Shown: positions 1 to 8,060, counted from the stretch's first letter. The stretch: DNA of 19,849 nt from an uncultured Collinsella sp. (GCA_900540905.1 UQHR01000040.1:1-19849); one strand, 5' to 3'. Made by a program: numbers and translations. Notes: generated by a model from the sequence alone, not told the origin.

Positions 1-19
1 CCACCCGAGCATTGAATGA

Positions 20-47
20 GGCTCCAACGCAAGTTGGGGCCTTTTTT
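20..47 (+). terminator. Rho-independent terminator or attenuator before the ABC-F gene
   Basis: A 9-bp stem (bases 20-28 with 33-41, one G-U pair) closes a GCAA tetraloop and is followed by six T residues (42-47). This is a textbook intrinsic terminator on the + strand. A TGA at 17-19 just before it could be the stop of a gene outside the window. Only 31 bases separate it from the next ATG, which leaves no room for a full promoter. It may therefore be a leaky upstream terminator or a leader attenuator of the ABC-F gene. Confidence 0.85.
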
Positions 48-78
48 CATATAGGAACACAAGGTCAAAGGCGGCACC

Positions 79-2112
79 ATGATCCTCCTGGTCGACAAGA
101 TCGAAAAAAGCTTCGGCGCACGCGTCCTCTTTAGCGGCGCGTCCTTCCAGATCAACCCCGGCGAGCGCTTCGCGCTCGTGGGCCCCAACGGCGCCGGCAA
201 AACCACCATGCTCAAAATCATCATGGGCATCGACAGTCCCGATGCCGGCCAGGTCCAGTACGCCAAGGACTGCCAGGTGGGCTACCTAGAGCAGGAAACC
301 AACCTGGAGCACAAAGACACCACCATCCTTGCCGAGGTCATGGCCGCTGCCAAGGAAATCCGCCGCATGGGCGAGCGCGCCAACGAGCTGCAGGCCCAGA
401 TCACCGAGCTTTCCGAACAGGGCAAGGACGTCGACGCACTCCTCAACGAGTACGGCCAGGTCCAGGACCGCTTTGAGCACCTAGGCGGCTACGAGCTCGA
501 AAGCAACGCCCGCAAAATCCTGTCCGGCCTGGGCTTTAAGGTCACCGACTTTGAGCGCCCGTGCTCCGAGTTCTCGGGCGGCTGGCAGATGCGCATCGCG
601 CTGGCCAAGCTCTTCCTGCGCCACCCCGACCTGCTGCTTCTGGACGAGCCCACCAACCACTTGGACCTCGAGAGCGTCCAGTGGCTGCGCGGCTTTATCG
701 CCAACTACGACGGCGCCGTCCTCATCGTCAGCCACGACCGCGCCTTCATGGACGCCTGCGTCGACCACGTCGCCGCACTCGAAAACCGTCGCGTGACCAC
801 CTACACCGGCAACTACAGCAGCTACCTTAAGCAGCGCGAGGACAACCTGGAGCAGATGCGCGCCAAGCGCGCCGCCCAGGAGCGCGATATCGCCCACATG
901 CAGGTCTTCGTCGACAAGTTCCGCTACAAGCCCACCAAGGCAGCCCAGGCCCAGGAGCGCATCCGCAAGATCGAGCAGATCAAAAAGGAGCTCGTCATCC
1001 TGCCCGAGGGCCACAAGCACATCGACTTTAAGTTCCCCGACCCGCCGCGCTCCGGCGACATGGTCGTGGGGCTCGAGGGCGTCTCCAAGTCCTACGGCAA
1101 AAAGCACATCTACAGCGACATCGACCTCAAGCTCTACCGCGGCGAGCATGTGGCACTCGTCGGCCCCAACGGAGCCGGCAAGTCCACGCTCATGAAGATC
1201 CTCGCCGGCCTGGAGCCGCCCACCACCGGCACCCGGGACCTGGGCACCAACGTGGGCGTGGCCTACTACGCCCAGCACGCGCTCGAGGGCATGACCGAGT
1301 CCAACACCGTCCTGCAAGAAATCGACACCGTCACGCCCAAGTGGACCGTGCCGCAGCAGCGTAGCCTACTGGGCGCCTTCCTGTTTAGCGACAACGATGC
1401 AATCGAAAAGCAGGTACGCGTCCTCTCCGGTGGCGAAAAGGCGCGCCTGGCGCTCGCCAAAATGCTCGTGGCCCCCGAGGCACTTCTGTGCCTGGACGAG
1501 CCCACCAACCACCTGGACATTGACTCGGTGGACATGCTCGAGAACGCCCTGCAAAACTTCCCCGGCACTATCGTGCTCATCAGTCACGACGAGCATCTGG
1601 TGCGCGCCGTGGCCAACCGCATCATCGACATCCGTGACGGCAAGGTCACGGTCTACGACGGCGACTACGACTACTACCTCTACAAGCGCGAGGACCTCGC
1701 AGCCCGCGCCGCCGCCGAGGCGGCAGGGGAGAGCACGCCCGCCGTATCCAAGCCTACCAAAACCAGCGCCGCCCAGATCGACGCCCCCGCCGCGGCACCT
1801 AAACAGGCCGAAGGCAAAAAAACCAAGGAGCAAAAGCGCGCCGAGGCCCAGGCCCGTGCCGCACTCAACAAAAAACTCAAGGGCGTGCGCAACCAGCTTA
1901 AGAAGATCGAGGCGGAGCTCGACAAAAAGCGCGCCCGCTATGACGAGCTTATGGAATTGATGGCAAGTGAAGAGCTTTATGCCGATCAGGATAAGTTCAA
2001 CGCCGCGCTCGGGGAATATAACGGCCTTAAGCAAGAGCTGCCCAAGCTCGAGGACGAATGGCTGGAGCTTTCCACCCAGATCGAAGAGGAGACCGCGCGT
2101 GAACTCTCGTAA
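79..2112 (+). CDS. ABC-F family ATPase (ribosome-associated translation factor, Uup/YdiF type)
   Basis: This is a 677-aa protein with two ABC ATPase domains and no membrane segments, the layout of ABC-F proteins. Family members act on the ribosome in the cytosol, relieving stalled translation or protecting against ribosome-targeting antibiotics. Domain 1 has Walker A GPNGAGKT at 35-42, signature SGGWQ at 166-170 and Walker B ending DEPTNHLD at 189-196. A charged helical linker (about 240-325) follows. Domain 2 has Walker A GPNGAGKS at 362-369, signature LSGGEK at 449-454 and DEPTNHLD at 473-480. An Ala/Pro/Lys-rich stretch (about 545-580) leads to a C-terminal coiled coil (about 585-675) like the Uup C-terminal domain. 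The ATG at 79 follows an AAAGG motif and gives a normal N-terminus. The subfamily (housekeeping or antibiotic protection) cannot be settled by eye. The next gene overlaps its 3' end by 14 bases. Confidence 0.95.
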   Translation: MILLVDKIEKSFGARVLFSGASFQINPGERFALVGPNGAGKTTMLKIIMGIDSPDAGQVQYAKDCQVGYLEQETNLEHKDTTILAEVMAAAKEIRRMGERANELQAQITELSEQGKDVDALLNEYGQVQDRFEHLGGYELESNARKILSGLGFKVTDFERPCSEFSGGWQMRIALAKLFLRHPDLLLLDEPTNHLDLESVQWLRGFIANYDGAVLIVSHDRAFMDACVDHVAALENRRVTTYTGNYSSYLKQREDNLEQMRAKRAAQERDIAHMQVFVDKFRYKPTKAAQAQERIRKIEQIKKELVILPEGHKHIDFKFPDPPRSGDMVVGLEGVSKSYGKKHIYSDIDLKLYRGEHVALVGPNGAGKSTLMKILAGLEPPTTGTRDLGTNVGVAYYAQHALEGMTESNTVLQEIDTVTPKWTVPQQRSLLGAFLFSDNDAIEKQVRVLSGGEKARLALAKMLVAPEALLCLDEPTNHLDIDSVDMLENALQNFPGTIVLISHDEHLVRAVANRIIDIRDGKVTVYDGDYDYYLYKREDLAARAAAEAAGESTPAVSKPTKTSAAQIDAPAAAPKQAEGKKTKEQKRAEAQARAALNKKLKGVRNQLKKIEAELDKKRARYDELMELMASEELYADQDKFNAALGEYNGLKQELPKLEDEWLELSTQIEEETARELS

Positions 2113-2395
2113 GGCCGCTGCCGTGGCGATGAGCGTCATCGCCATCGCCTGTCGCATCTGCGGCATCTTTATGAGCGCGATGACCGTGCTGCTGTGCTTT
2201 AGCGGCCTCACCGCCAAACTACAGATCGTGGGCTTTGTCGTTGAGCTTTCACGCGCGCTGCCGAGCGCCATCGCCGGCTACGGCATCATCACATCGCCCT
2301 TTGGTGGCGTGTTCCGCCTGGATTACGCCATCGTGGCCGTCATCCTGTTTGTGGCCGACTACCTGCTTACGCGCGCCTCGCGCCGCGTCCGCTAG
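2099..2395 (+). CDS. Small two-helix membrane protein, function unknown
   Basis: This is a 98-aa protein that I do not recognise. The GTG at 2099 is chosen because an AGGAG motif (2087-2091) lies 7 bases upstream. This start overlaps the end of the ABC-F gene by 14 bases, suggesting translational coupling. A longer open frame upstream exists but is only the shadow of the ABC-F coding sequence. The product has a hydrophobic segment near residues 10-35 and a second one near 75-93, with a basic tail ending in RASRRVR, so the C-terminus probably faces the cytosol. A Gly/Pro-containing loop (about 50-70) lies between the helices. The M50 protease gene begins 9 bases after its stop, so the three genes look like one transcription unit. 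It could be a partner of either neighbour, but that is inference. Confidence 0.75.
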   Translation: MNSRKAAAVAMSVIAIACRICGIFMSAMTVLLCFSGLTAKLQIVGFVVELSRALPSAIAGYGIITSPFGGVFRLDYAIVAVILFVADYLLTRASRRVR

Positions 2396-2404
2396 GGGAG
2401 CGCC

Positions 2405-3088
2405 ATGTCCAGCAGCTACCTGATGAACTTGCTTGCCAGCGCCGTTGCCGTTATCGTCGGCATCGTGATCCACGAGAGCGCACACGCCGCCGCAGCCTGG
2501 GCACTCGGCGATAAGACGGCGCGTTCGCGCGGCCGCGTGTCGCTCAACCCGCTCAACCATATCGACCCGTTTGGCACCATCATCCTGCCGCTGCTTATGC
2601 TCGCCGCCGGCGGCCCGATATTCGCCTTTGCCAAGCCCGTGCCCGTTTACCTCAACAACCTCAAGCACCCCAAGCGTGACGAGGTCCTGGTGAGCGTGGC
2701 CGGCCCCGCATCGAACATCGCCCTCGCGTGCCTCGCGGCCGCCCTCATGCACGCAACGTACGGCGGCCTCTACACCAGCATGTCATTTGCCCTGGCGTCA
2801 CAGATCATGAACTTCGGCGCCACGTTTATCGTGGTCAACCTGTCACTCGCGTTCTTTAACCTTATCCCGATCCCGCCGCTCGACGGCTCGTCGATTGTCG
2901 TGCCGTTCCTCAAAGGCAAGGCGCTCGCCAACTACTACCGCCTGCAGCAATACGCCATGCCCATCCTCATCATCGTGCTGTATCTGCTGCCCATGTGGAC
3001 CGGCATCGACGTGATCGGCCGCTATTTCGACGTTACCGTGTATCCGCTTGCTGAGCAGCTGCTCAACTTCGCAATCGCCGGCATCTAA
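2405..3088 (+). CDS. Site-2 protease family (M50) intramembrane zinc metalloprotease, YwhC-like
   Basis: This is a 227-aa multi-pass membrane protein. Residues 23-27 read HESAH, the HExxH zinc-binding and catalytic motif, embedded in the first hydrophobic helix. Residues 152-161 (NLIPIPPLDG) supply the third zinc-ligand region (Asp160) typical of site-2 proteases. A GPASN motif at 100-104 is also a family hallmark. The segment around residues 43-62 (GRVSLNPLNHIDPFGT) matches the short YwhC-like subgroup, which lacks PDZ and CBS domains. Such enzymes cut membrane-embedded substrates; the substrate of this subgroup is generally unknown. The ATG follows a GGGGAG site. The gene lies between the small membrane protein gene and scpA. 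Confidence 0.93.
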   Translation: MSSSYLMNLLASAVAVIVGIVIHESAHAAAAWALGDKTARSRGRVSLNPLNHIDPFGTIILPLLMLAAGGPIFAFAKPVPVYLNNLKHPKRDEVLVSVAGPASNIALACLAAALMHATYGGLYTSMSFALASQIMNFGATFIVVNLSLAFFNLIPIPPLDGSSIVVPFLKGKALANYYRLQQYAMPILIIVLYLLPMWTGIDVIGRYFDVTVYPLAEQLLNFAIAGI

Positions 3089-3102
3089 GGTAAACTTACA
3101 GG

Positions 3103-3128
3103 TTGACCGTGCAAAACGGTCGTAATAT
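3103..3128 (+). promoter_or_regulatory. Candidate promoter with overlapping inverted repeat upstream of scpA
   Basis: A TTGACC hexamer (3103-3108) and a TAATAT hexamer (3123-3128) resemble sigma-70 -35 and -10 boxes. The spacer is only 14 bases, shorter than the usual 16-18, which weakens the call. A perfect 6-bp inverted repeat, GACCGT (3105-3110) and ACGGTC (3116-3121), covers the -35 box and spacer. It has no T-run, so it is not an intrinsic terminator. It could be an operator or chance. The 84-base gap before scpA is the largest in this part of the block. Confidence 0.35.
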
Positions 3129-3172
3129 GCACCCAAACCGCGCCGCGAAGGCGCCGTCAAAGGAGGTCGAAG

Positions 3173-3985
3173 ATGTCGTATCGCGTGTCGACGCAGGTCT
3201 ACAGCGGACCGTTCGACCTGCTGTTGCAGCTGGTAACCCGCCAAAAAGTAGATATCGGCGCTATCTCCATCAGCGAGGTGGCCGAGCAGTACCTTGCCGA
3301 GGCCGAACGCATCGAGGCGCTGGACCTGGACGTGGCGAGCGACTTTTTGCTGGTCGCAGCAACCCTTTTGGACATCAAGGCCGCCTCTCTTGTGCCGCAG
3401 GAGGTCCCGCGCAAAGCCGATGACGACGATGGCGAGTTCGACGAAGACCTCGAGGAGCTCAGCACGCTCGACGGCGACGCCCTGCGCGAGGTCCTGATCC
3501 AGCGCCTGATTGCCTACAAGCAGTTTAAAGGCGCGGCTGCGGCCCTCGGTGCCCGCATGCAGGCTGAGAGCCGTATGCACCCGCGTGTGGCCGGCCCCGA
3601 CCCTGAGTTTTTGGGGCTCATGCCCGACTACCTGGCTGGCATCACCCTGCGCGGCCTGGCCGTCATCTGTGCCGACCTGGACGGCAAGCGCCAGACCTTC
3701 CTGCTGGAAGCCGAGCACGTGGCACCGCATCGCGTGCCGCTCGACCTGACCGTGGCCTCAGTCGACCGCTTTACCATGGCGCACCAAACCTGCACCTTTC
3801 GCGAGCTGTTGGACGGCGAAGCCACCACTGAGCAGCTCGTCGTCACCTTCCTGGCCATGCTCGAGCTCGCCAAGCGCGGCTCGCTTACGCTGAGCCAGGA
3901 CGAGATCTTTGGAACCATCTGCATCAACCGAGTCGAGGGCGCCGAGGCATACGTGCCCGGCGAGGGCCCCGAGCTCACCGAATAG
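3173..3985 (+). CDS. scpA: Segregation and condensation protein A
   Basis: This is a 270-aa kleisin subunit that bridges the SMC ATPase heads and binds ScpB, acting in chromosome compaction and segregation. The N-terminal motif FDLLLQLVTRQKVDI (about residues 14-28) followed by ISEVAEQYL is the conserved SMC-neck-binding helix region. An acidic linker sits near 83-100. The C-terminal part (about 200-265), with sequence like TFLAMLELAKRGSLTLSQ, is the winged-helix domain that contacts the other SMC head. The start ATG has a near-perfect Shine-Dalgarno (AAAGGAGGT, 3159-3167). The scpB gene follows after 11 bases, the usual pairing. Length is normal for the family. Confidence 0.97.
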   Translation: MSYRVSTQVYSGPFDLLLQLVTRQKVDIGAISISEVAEQYLAEAERIEALDLDVASDFLLVAATLLDIKAASLVPQEVPRKADDDDGEFDEDLEELSTLDGDALREVLIQRLIAYKQFKGAAAALGARMQAESRMHPRVAGPDPEFLGLMPDYLAGITLRGLAVICADLDGKRQTFLLEAEHVAPHRVPLDLTVASVDRFTMAHQTCTFRELLDGEATTEQLVVTFLAMLELAKRGSLTLSQDEIFGTICINRVEGAEAYVPGEGPELTE

Positions 3986-3996
3986 GAGCGGCAACC

Positions 3997-4725
3997 ATGT
4001 CAACCCTTTCCACGCTAGAGGCAAACAGCCTCAAAGGTGCCCTCGAGGCGCTACTGCTGGTGTCGAGCGACCCCGTGAGCGCACCCGCGCTGGCAGGTGC
4101 GCTGGATATCGCCCCAGGCGAGTGCGCGTCGCTTTTGGCCGAGCTCAAGGTTGAGTATGAGGAGGCCAACCGCGGCTTTCAGCTGCGCGAGGTCGCCGGT
4201 GGCTGGCGCCTGTTTACGCACCCCGCCTACCACGACGTGGTCGAGGCCTATGTGCTGAGCTGGGACACGCAAAAGCTGTCGCAGGCGGCGCTCGAGACCC
4301 TGGCCGTCATCGCCTATCACCAGCCCGTCACGCGCGAGGTGGTCAAGGGCATCCGCGGCGTCAACTCCGACGGCGTCATCGCGTCGCTCGTGGACAAGGG
4401 CCTGGTGCGCGAGCTCGGTCGTGACCCCCAGCGCGGTCAGGCCATCATTTACGGCACGACCAACGCCTTCTTGGAAAAGTTCGGTCTGCGTTCCACCCGC
4501 GACCTGCCCGACCTGGAGCAGTTTGCCCCCGACGAGCAGTCGCGTCAGTTTATCCGCGAGCGCCTGAGCGGCCGCAACATTCAGTCCACGCTCGAGGAGC
4601 AGGCCGAGGACCTGGACGAAGAGCGCGAACTGCTCGATACCGATGTTGAAGATATTGAGGCAGTCGAGGACTTGGAGACCCTGGTCGTCGACGAGACCTC
4701 GGAGGATTTGCATGACGAGGACTAA
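3997..4725 (+). CDS. scpB: Segregation and condensation protein B
   Basis: This is a 242-aa partner of ScpA in the SMC-ScpAB condensin complex. Residues about 8-85 form the first winged-helix domain (LKGALEALLLVSSDPVSA at the start is typical). Residues about 90-170 form the second, with the family motif around residues 98-120 (ALETLAVIAYHQPVTR then RGVNSDG). The C-terminal 45 residues are very acidic (many Glu and Asp), a disordered tail seen in many ScpB proteins. The ATG follows an AGGAG site overlapping the scpA stop region. The pseudouridine synthase gene starts inside its 3' end, so the two are probably translationally coupled. Confidence 0.96.
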   Translation: MSTLSTLEANSLKGALEALLLVSSDPVSAPALAGALDIAPGECASLLAELKVEYEEANRGFQLREVAGGWRLFTHPAYHDVVEAYVLSWDTQKLSQAALETLAVIAYHQPVTREVVKGIRGVNSDGVIASLVDKGLVRELGRDPQRGQAIIYGTTNAFLEKFGLRSTRDLPDLEQFAPDEQSRQFIRERLSGRNIQSTLEEQAEDLDEERELLDTDVEDIEAVEDLETLVVDETSEDLHDED

Positions 4726-5674
4726 CGAAGTAGGGGAGACGCGCGTCGTGGGCGCAGTACCCGCAACCGACGCCCAGCCCGTCTACCCGCATACCATGCG
4801 CCTGCAGCGCTTTTTGGCGCGCGCGGGCGTGGCGAGCCGACGCGGCTCGGAAGACCTAATGACCGCCGGCCGCGTGACCGTCAACGGCGAGGTCGCGACC
4901 GAGCTGGGCACCAAGGTCGATGTCGACCACGATCACATCGAGGTCGACGGCATGCCAGTCAAGCTCAACCAGGGCGCCGTGTACCTGATGCTCTACAAGC
5001 CGACCGGCCACCTCACCACCATGAGCGACCCGCAGGAGCGCCCCTGTGTGGCGGACCTGGTTCCCCGCGACCGCTTTCCAGGACTATTCCCGGTGGGCCG
5101 CCTGGACCGCGACACCACGGGCCTTTTGCTCTTTACCACCGACGGCGACCTGTCGCAGGACCTGCTGCACCCCAGCAAGCACGTCTACAAGACCTACCAG
5201 GCGCTCGTGGACGGAGACTTGTCCGACCGCGATCTTACACCGCTGCGTCGCGGCATCGAGCTCGACGACGGCCTCTGCCAGCCGGCGATCTGCCGCGTCA
5301 TCAACGCGCGCGAGGCAGAGGCCGTGGCACCGCAAGGCGTCAAGCCCGGCACCACCGCCGTGGAGGTCATCATCCGCGAGGGGCGCAAGAACCAGGTCAA
5401 GCGCATGCTGAGCAAGATCCACCATCCGGTAATCCGCCTGCATCGCTGTAACTTTGCCGGCCTGGAGCTCAAGGACGTGGCCAAGGGCTCGTGGCGCGAG
5501 CTCACCGACCGCGAGGTGCAGATCCTCAAGGCCGGCGGCATCCCGCCCAAGCAGGCGAGCGCCAAGCGCAACGGCGACAAACCCCAAGACACGCCCGCCA
5601 GCCGCACGCGTCACCACGGCAGCCACGGCTCCGCACCCAAGCGCAACACCTATCGCGAGCGCTACACGGGCTAG
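4712..5674 (+). CDS. rluB: 23S rRNA pseudouridine synthase, RluB/RsuA family
   Basis: This is a 320-aa enzyme that isomerises a uridine in rRNA to pseudouridine. An S4 RNA-binding domain lies at about 29-75 (MRLQRFLARAGVASRR then AGRVTVNG). The catalytic domain follows, with GRLDRDTTGL at 129-138; Asp132 is the expected catalytic aspartate. A basic, Gln/His/Arg-rich tail of about 40 residues ends the protein and probably binds RNA. The ATG at 4712 is chosen because GGAGG (4701-4705) is 6 bases upstream; it overlaps scpB by 14 bases. A GTG at 4748 with GGGGAG upstream is a possible alternative, giving 308 aa. The scpA-scpB-rluB order is widespread in Gram-positive bacteria and supports RluB rather than RsuA, but the exact target base cannot be read from sequence. 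Confidence 0.92.
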   Translation: MTRTNEVGETRVVGAVPATDAQPVYPHTMRLQRFLARAGVASRRGSEDLMTAGRVTVNGEVATELGTKVDVDHDHIEVDGMPVKLNQGAVYLMLYKPTGHLTTMSDPQERPCVADLVPRDRFPGLFPVGRLDRDTTGLLLFTTDGDLSQDLLHPSKHVYKTYQALVDGDLSDRDLTPLRRGIELDDGLCQPAICRVINAREAEAVAPQGVKPGTTAVEVIIREGRKNQVKRMLSKIHHPVIRLHRCNFAGLELKDVAKGSWRELTDREVQILKAGGIPPKQASAKRNGDKPQDTPASRTRHHGSHGSAPKRNTYRERYTG

Positions 5675-5740
5675 GCAACCCGCCGCGCCCCAAAGCCCGC
5701 GAACCATACCAGCACGTCAAACATTGAAAGGAAGCATTGC

Positions 5741-6427
5741 ATGATCGTCGCCATCGACGGCCCCGCCGGTTCCGGCAAGTCCACCATCGCCAAGGAGATC
5801 GCCCGCCAGCTGGGCTTTAACAAGCTCGACACGGGCGCCATGTATCGCGCCGTCACCTTCGCCGCGCTCGACCGCGAAATCGACCTGGACGACGAGGCGG
5901 CCATCGACGCCCTCGCCGAGCAGATCGAGATTCGCTTTACCAACGGCACCGGCGAGGACACGCGCCTGACCATTGACGGCCAGGACGCCTCGGCTGCCAT
6001 TCGAACCCCGCAGGTTGACGCCAACGTGTCCAAGGTCTCGGCCTACCCGGGCGTGCGCGCCGCCATGCTCATCCACCAGCGCCGCGCCGCCGAGGACCGC
6101 GATATCGTGGCCGAGGGTCGCGACATCGGCACAGTCGTGTTCCCCAACGCGCAGGTCAAGGTGTTCCTGACCGCCGACCCGCGTGAGCGCGCCCGCCGCC
6201 GCGTGCTGCAGCGTCACCAAAACGATGCCCAGCCGCTCACGTCCGAGCAGCTCGAAGCCGAGGTCGACGAGACCCTCGACGCCCTTAAGCAGCGCGACAA
6301 GCTCGACAGCAGCCGCGAGGTCGCCCCGCTCGTGCCCGCCGAGGACGCCGTGCACGTCGACTCCACCGCCCACGCCATCGACGAGGTTGTACGCATCATC
6401 GAGGACCTCATCAACCAAAGGAGGTAG
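5741..6427 (+). CDS. cmk: (d)CMP kinase (cytidylate kinase)
   Basis: This is a 228-aa kinase that phosphorylates CMP and dCMP with ATP, feeding CTP and dCTP synthesis. The P-loop GPAGSGKS is at residues 7-14. The motif KLDTGAMYRAVT (about 28-39) and the EGRDIGTVVFP motif (about 125-135) are family signatures for the substrate-binding region. The LID-like Arg-rich part, RERARRR, follows at about 147-153. The start has an AAAGGAAG site. A 66-base gap precedes it, with no clear promoter. The gene is followed after 3 bases by plsC and then ispH, an order also seen in clostridia. Confidence 0.96.
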   Translation: MIVAIDGPAGSGKSTIAKEIARQLGFNKLDTGAMYRAVTFAALDREIDLDDEAAIDALAEQIEIRFTNGTGEDTRLTIDGQDASAAIRTPQVDANVSKVSAYPGVRAAMLIHQRRAAEDRDIVAEGRDIGTVVFPNAQVKVFLTADPRERARRRVLQRHQNDAQPLTSEQLEAEVDETLDALKQRDKLDSSREVAPLVPAEDAVHVDSTAHAIDEVVRIIEDLINQRR

Positions 6428-6430
6428 CCC

Positions 6431-7159
6431 ATGCGCCTGTTTAAGCAGACGCCCGAGGATTATTACAGCGCCCCCTACGCCGAGTTTCCGGCGCTCATCC
6501 GCGGCACCGTCGTCGTGGTCATGGCAATCCTCTGGGCTTTCTCTAAGCTCATGTGGCGCTGGAAGGTAGAGGACGCCGATCTGCTGTTTGAGCGCCAGGA
6601 AGGCCGCGGCAGCGTGGTCATCTGCAACCACACCTCGATGGCCGAGCTCTTGGCCGTGGAGACGGCGCTGTTCTTTGGGGGGCGCCGCATTCGCCCCATC
6701 TTTAAGTCCGAGTTCGCCAAGAGCAAAATTGTGCGCTGGGCCTTTACCCGCGTTGGCGGCATCCCCGTGGAGCGCGGTACTGCCGATATGAAGTGCCTGC
6801 GCGCCGCTCAGCATGCGCTGCAGCGCGGCGAGGACGTCCTGATCTTCCCTGAGGGCACGCGCATCCGCTCGCGCGAGATCAAGCCCGAGGTCCACGGCGG
6901 TTTTGCGCTCATCGCTCAGATGGGCAAGGCGCCCGTCAACCCGCTCGCCATCTGCGGCTGGTCCGACATCACGCCCGCGGGCAAAAAGCTCATGCGTCCC
7001 AAAAAGTGCTGGATCCGCGCCGGCAAGGCCGTCTCGCTTTCCGACGCGCCGGCCGGACTCAAGCGCACGGAGCGCCTGGCCTGGTTTGAGTCCGAGGCCA
7101 TGGGCCGTGTCTACACCATGCGCGACGAGCTGTGCGACGAGCATCCAGGCAGGTTCTAG
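6431..7159 (+). CDS. plsC: 1-acyl-sn-glycerol-3-phosphate acyltransferase (PlsC-like)
   Basis: This is a 242-aa membrane-associated acyltransferase expected to convert lysophosphatidate to phosphatidate. One hydrophobic segment lies near residues 24-42. The catalytic block reads NHTSMAE (66-72): His67 is present, but the usual Asp of the H(X)4D motif is Glu72. The second block (GGIPVERG, 109-116) and the phosphate-binding motif FPEGTR (139-144) are intact. The Shine-Dalgarno AAAGGAGGT lies in the last codons of cmk. The plsY and gpsA genes farther downstream supply the earlier steps of the same pathway. The Glu substitution is conservative and the gene is otherwise intact, so I expect it to be active, possibly with altered substrate use. 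Confidence 0.9.
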   Translation: MRLFKQTPEDYYSAPYAEFPALIRGTVVVVMAILWAFSKLMWRWKVEDADLLFERQEGRGSVVICNHTSMAELLAVETALFFGGRRIRPIFKSEFAKSKIVRWAFTRVGGIPVERGTADMKCLRAAQHALQRGEDVLIFPEGTRIRSREIKPEVHGGFALIAQMGKAPVNPLAICGWSDITPAGKKLMRPKKCWIRAGKAVSLSDAPAGLKRTERLAWFESEAMGRVYTMRDELCDEHPGRF

Positions 7160-7161
7160 CT

Positions 7162-8058
7162 ATGGGTGAGAACGTGAAGAACTCTGCCGCGGCCGCCGCT
7201 GAGGATACCGTCCCAACGATCGAGATCGCCGCCCACGCCGGTACCTGCTACGGCGTGCAGCGTGCGCTCGATATGGCCCTGGCGGCAGCCCCACAGGCGG
7301 GGGAGAACGCTCAGGTCCACACCCTGGGCCCGCTCATCCATAACCCCATCGTGGTGCGCGAGCTTTCCGAGGCGGGCGTCGGTCTGGCCGAGACCCTGGA
7401 CGATGCCGCAACGGGCACCGTGATCATTCGCGCGCACGGTGTGGTGCCGCAGGTGATCGAGGCCGCTCGCGAGCGTGGCCTCGACGTGGTCGATGCCACC
7501 TGCCCCTACGTGAAGAAGGTCCACGTGGCCGCCGAGCGCCTGGTACGCGAGGGCTATCGCGTGCTCGTCGTGGGCGAGCCGGGCCATCCCGAGGTTGAGG
7601 GCATTCTGGGCCATGCCGGCGATGACGCGCAGGTCGTGAGTTGCGCCGCCGATGCGGACGCGCTGCCGCTCAAGGGCAAGGTGGGCCTGGTTGTGCAGAC
7701 CACCCAAACCGCGCAGAACCTGGCCGAGGTTGTGGCCTCCATCACCCCGCGCGTGCAGGAACTGCGCGTGATCAACACCATCTGCGCCGCCACGAGTGAG
7801 CGTCAACAGGCAGCAGCCGCACTTGCCAACCGCTGCGACTGCATGGTCGTGGTGGGCGGCAAGAACTCGGGCAACACCCGCCGCCTGGCGCAGATTTGCG
7901 CCGATGTCTGCGAGCGCACACATCACATAGAGGAATCTTCCGAGCTACAGGCCGCGTGGTTTGTCAACGCACGCCACATCGGCATCACCGCCGGAGCCTC
8001 CACCCCGCAAGAACACATCGAGCGCGCCGTCGAGCGCATCAAGGAGCTTTGCCGCTAA
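7162..8058 (+). CDS. ispH: 4-hydroxy-3-methylbut-2-enyl diphosphate reductase
   Basis: This is a 298-aa iron-sulfur enzyme of the last step of the MEP isoprenoid pathway, reducing HMBPP to IPP and DMAPP. The three cluster cysteines are Cys29 (GTCYGVQRAL), Cys114 (ATCPYVKKVH) and Cys208 (NTICAATSERQ). Substrate-binding residues are also visible: His60, His92, His142 and Glu144 (GEPGHPEV), and a Thr in VQTTQT. ITAGASTPQ near 275-283 is the conserved C-terminal motif. The ATG at 7162 lies 2 bases after the plsC stop with a weak AGG site. The 15 to 20 residues before the core are Ala-rich and probably disordered. An upstream in-frame start lies within plsC and is unlikely. There is no fused S1 domain, unlike some clostridial homologues. 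Confidence 0.96.
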   Translation: MGENVKNSAAAAAEDTVPTIEIAAHAGTCYGVQRALDMALAAAPQAGENAQVHTLGPLIHNPIVVRELSEAGVGLAETLDDAATGTVIIRAHGVVPQVIEAARERGLDVVDATCPYVKKVHVAAERLVREGYRVLVVGEPGHPEVEGILGHAGDDAQVVSCAADADALPLKGKVGLVVQTTQTAQNLAEVVASITPRVQELRVINTICAATSERQQAAAALANRCDCMVVVGGKNSGNTRRLAQICADVCERTHHIEESSELQAAWFVNARHIGITAGASTPQEHIERAVERIKELCR

Positions 8059-8060
8059 TC

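Noticed and set aside
2..19. Possible last five codons and TGA of an upstream gene
   Set aside because: The frame fits a stop just before the terminator, but 18 bases are too few to support a feature.
4643..4711. Upstream start for the pseudouridine synthase, adding 23 residues
   Set aside because: It lies deep inside scpB, has no ribosome site, and the added residues are the out-of-frame shadow of scpB; ATG 4712 has a perfect site.
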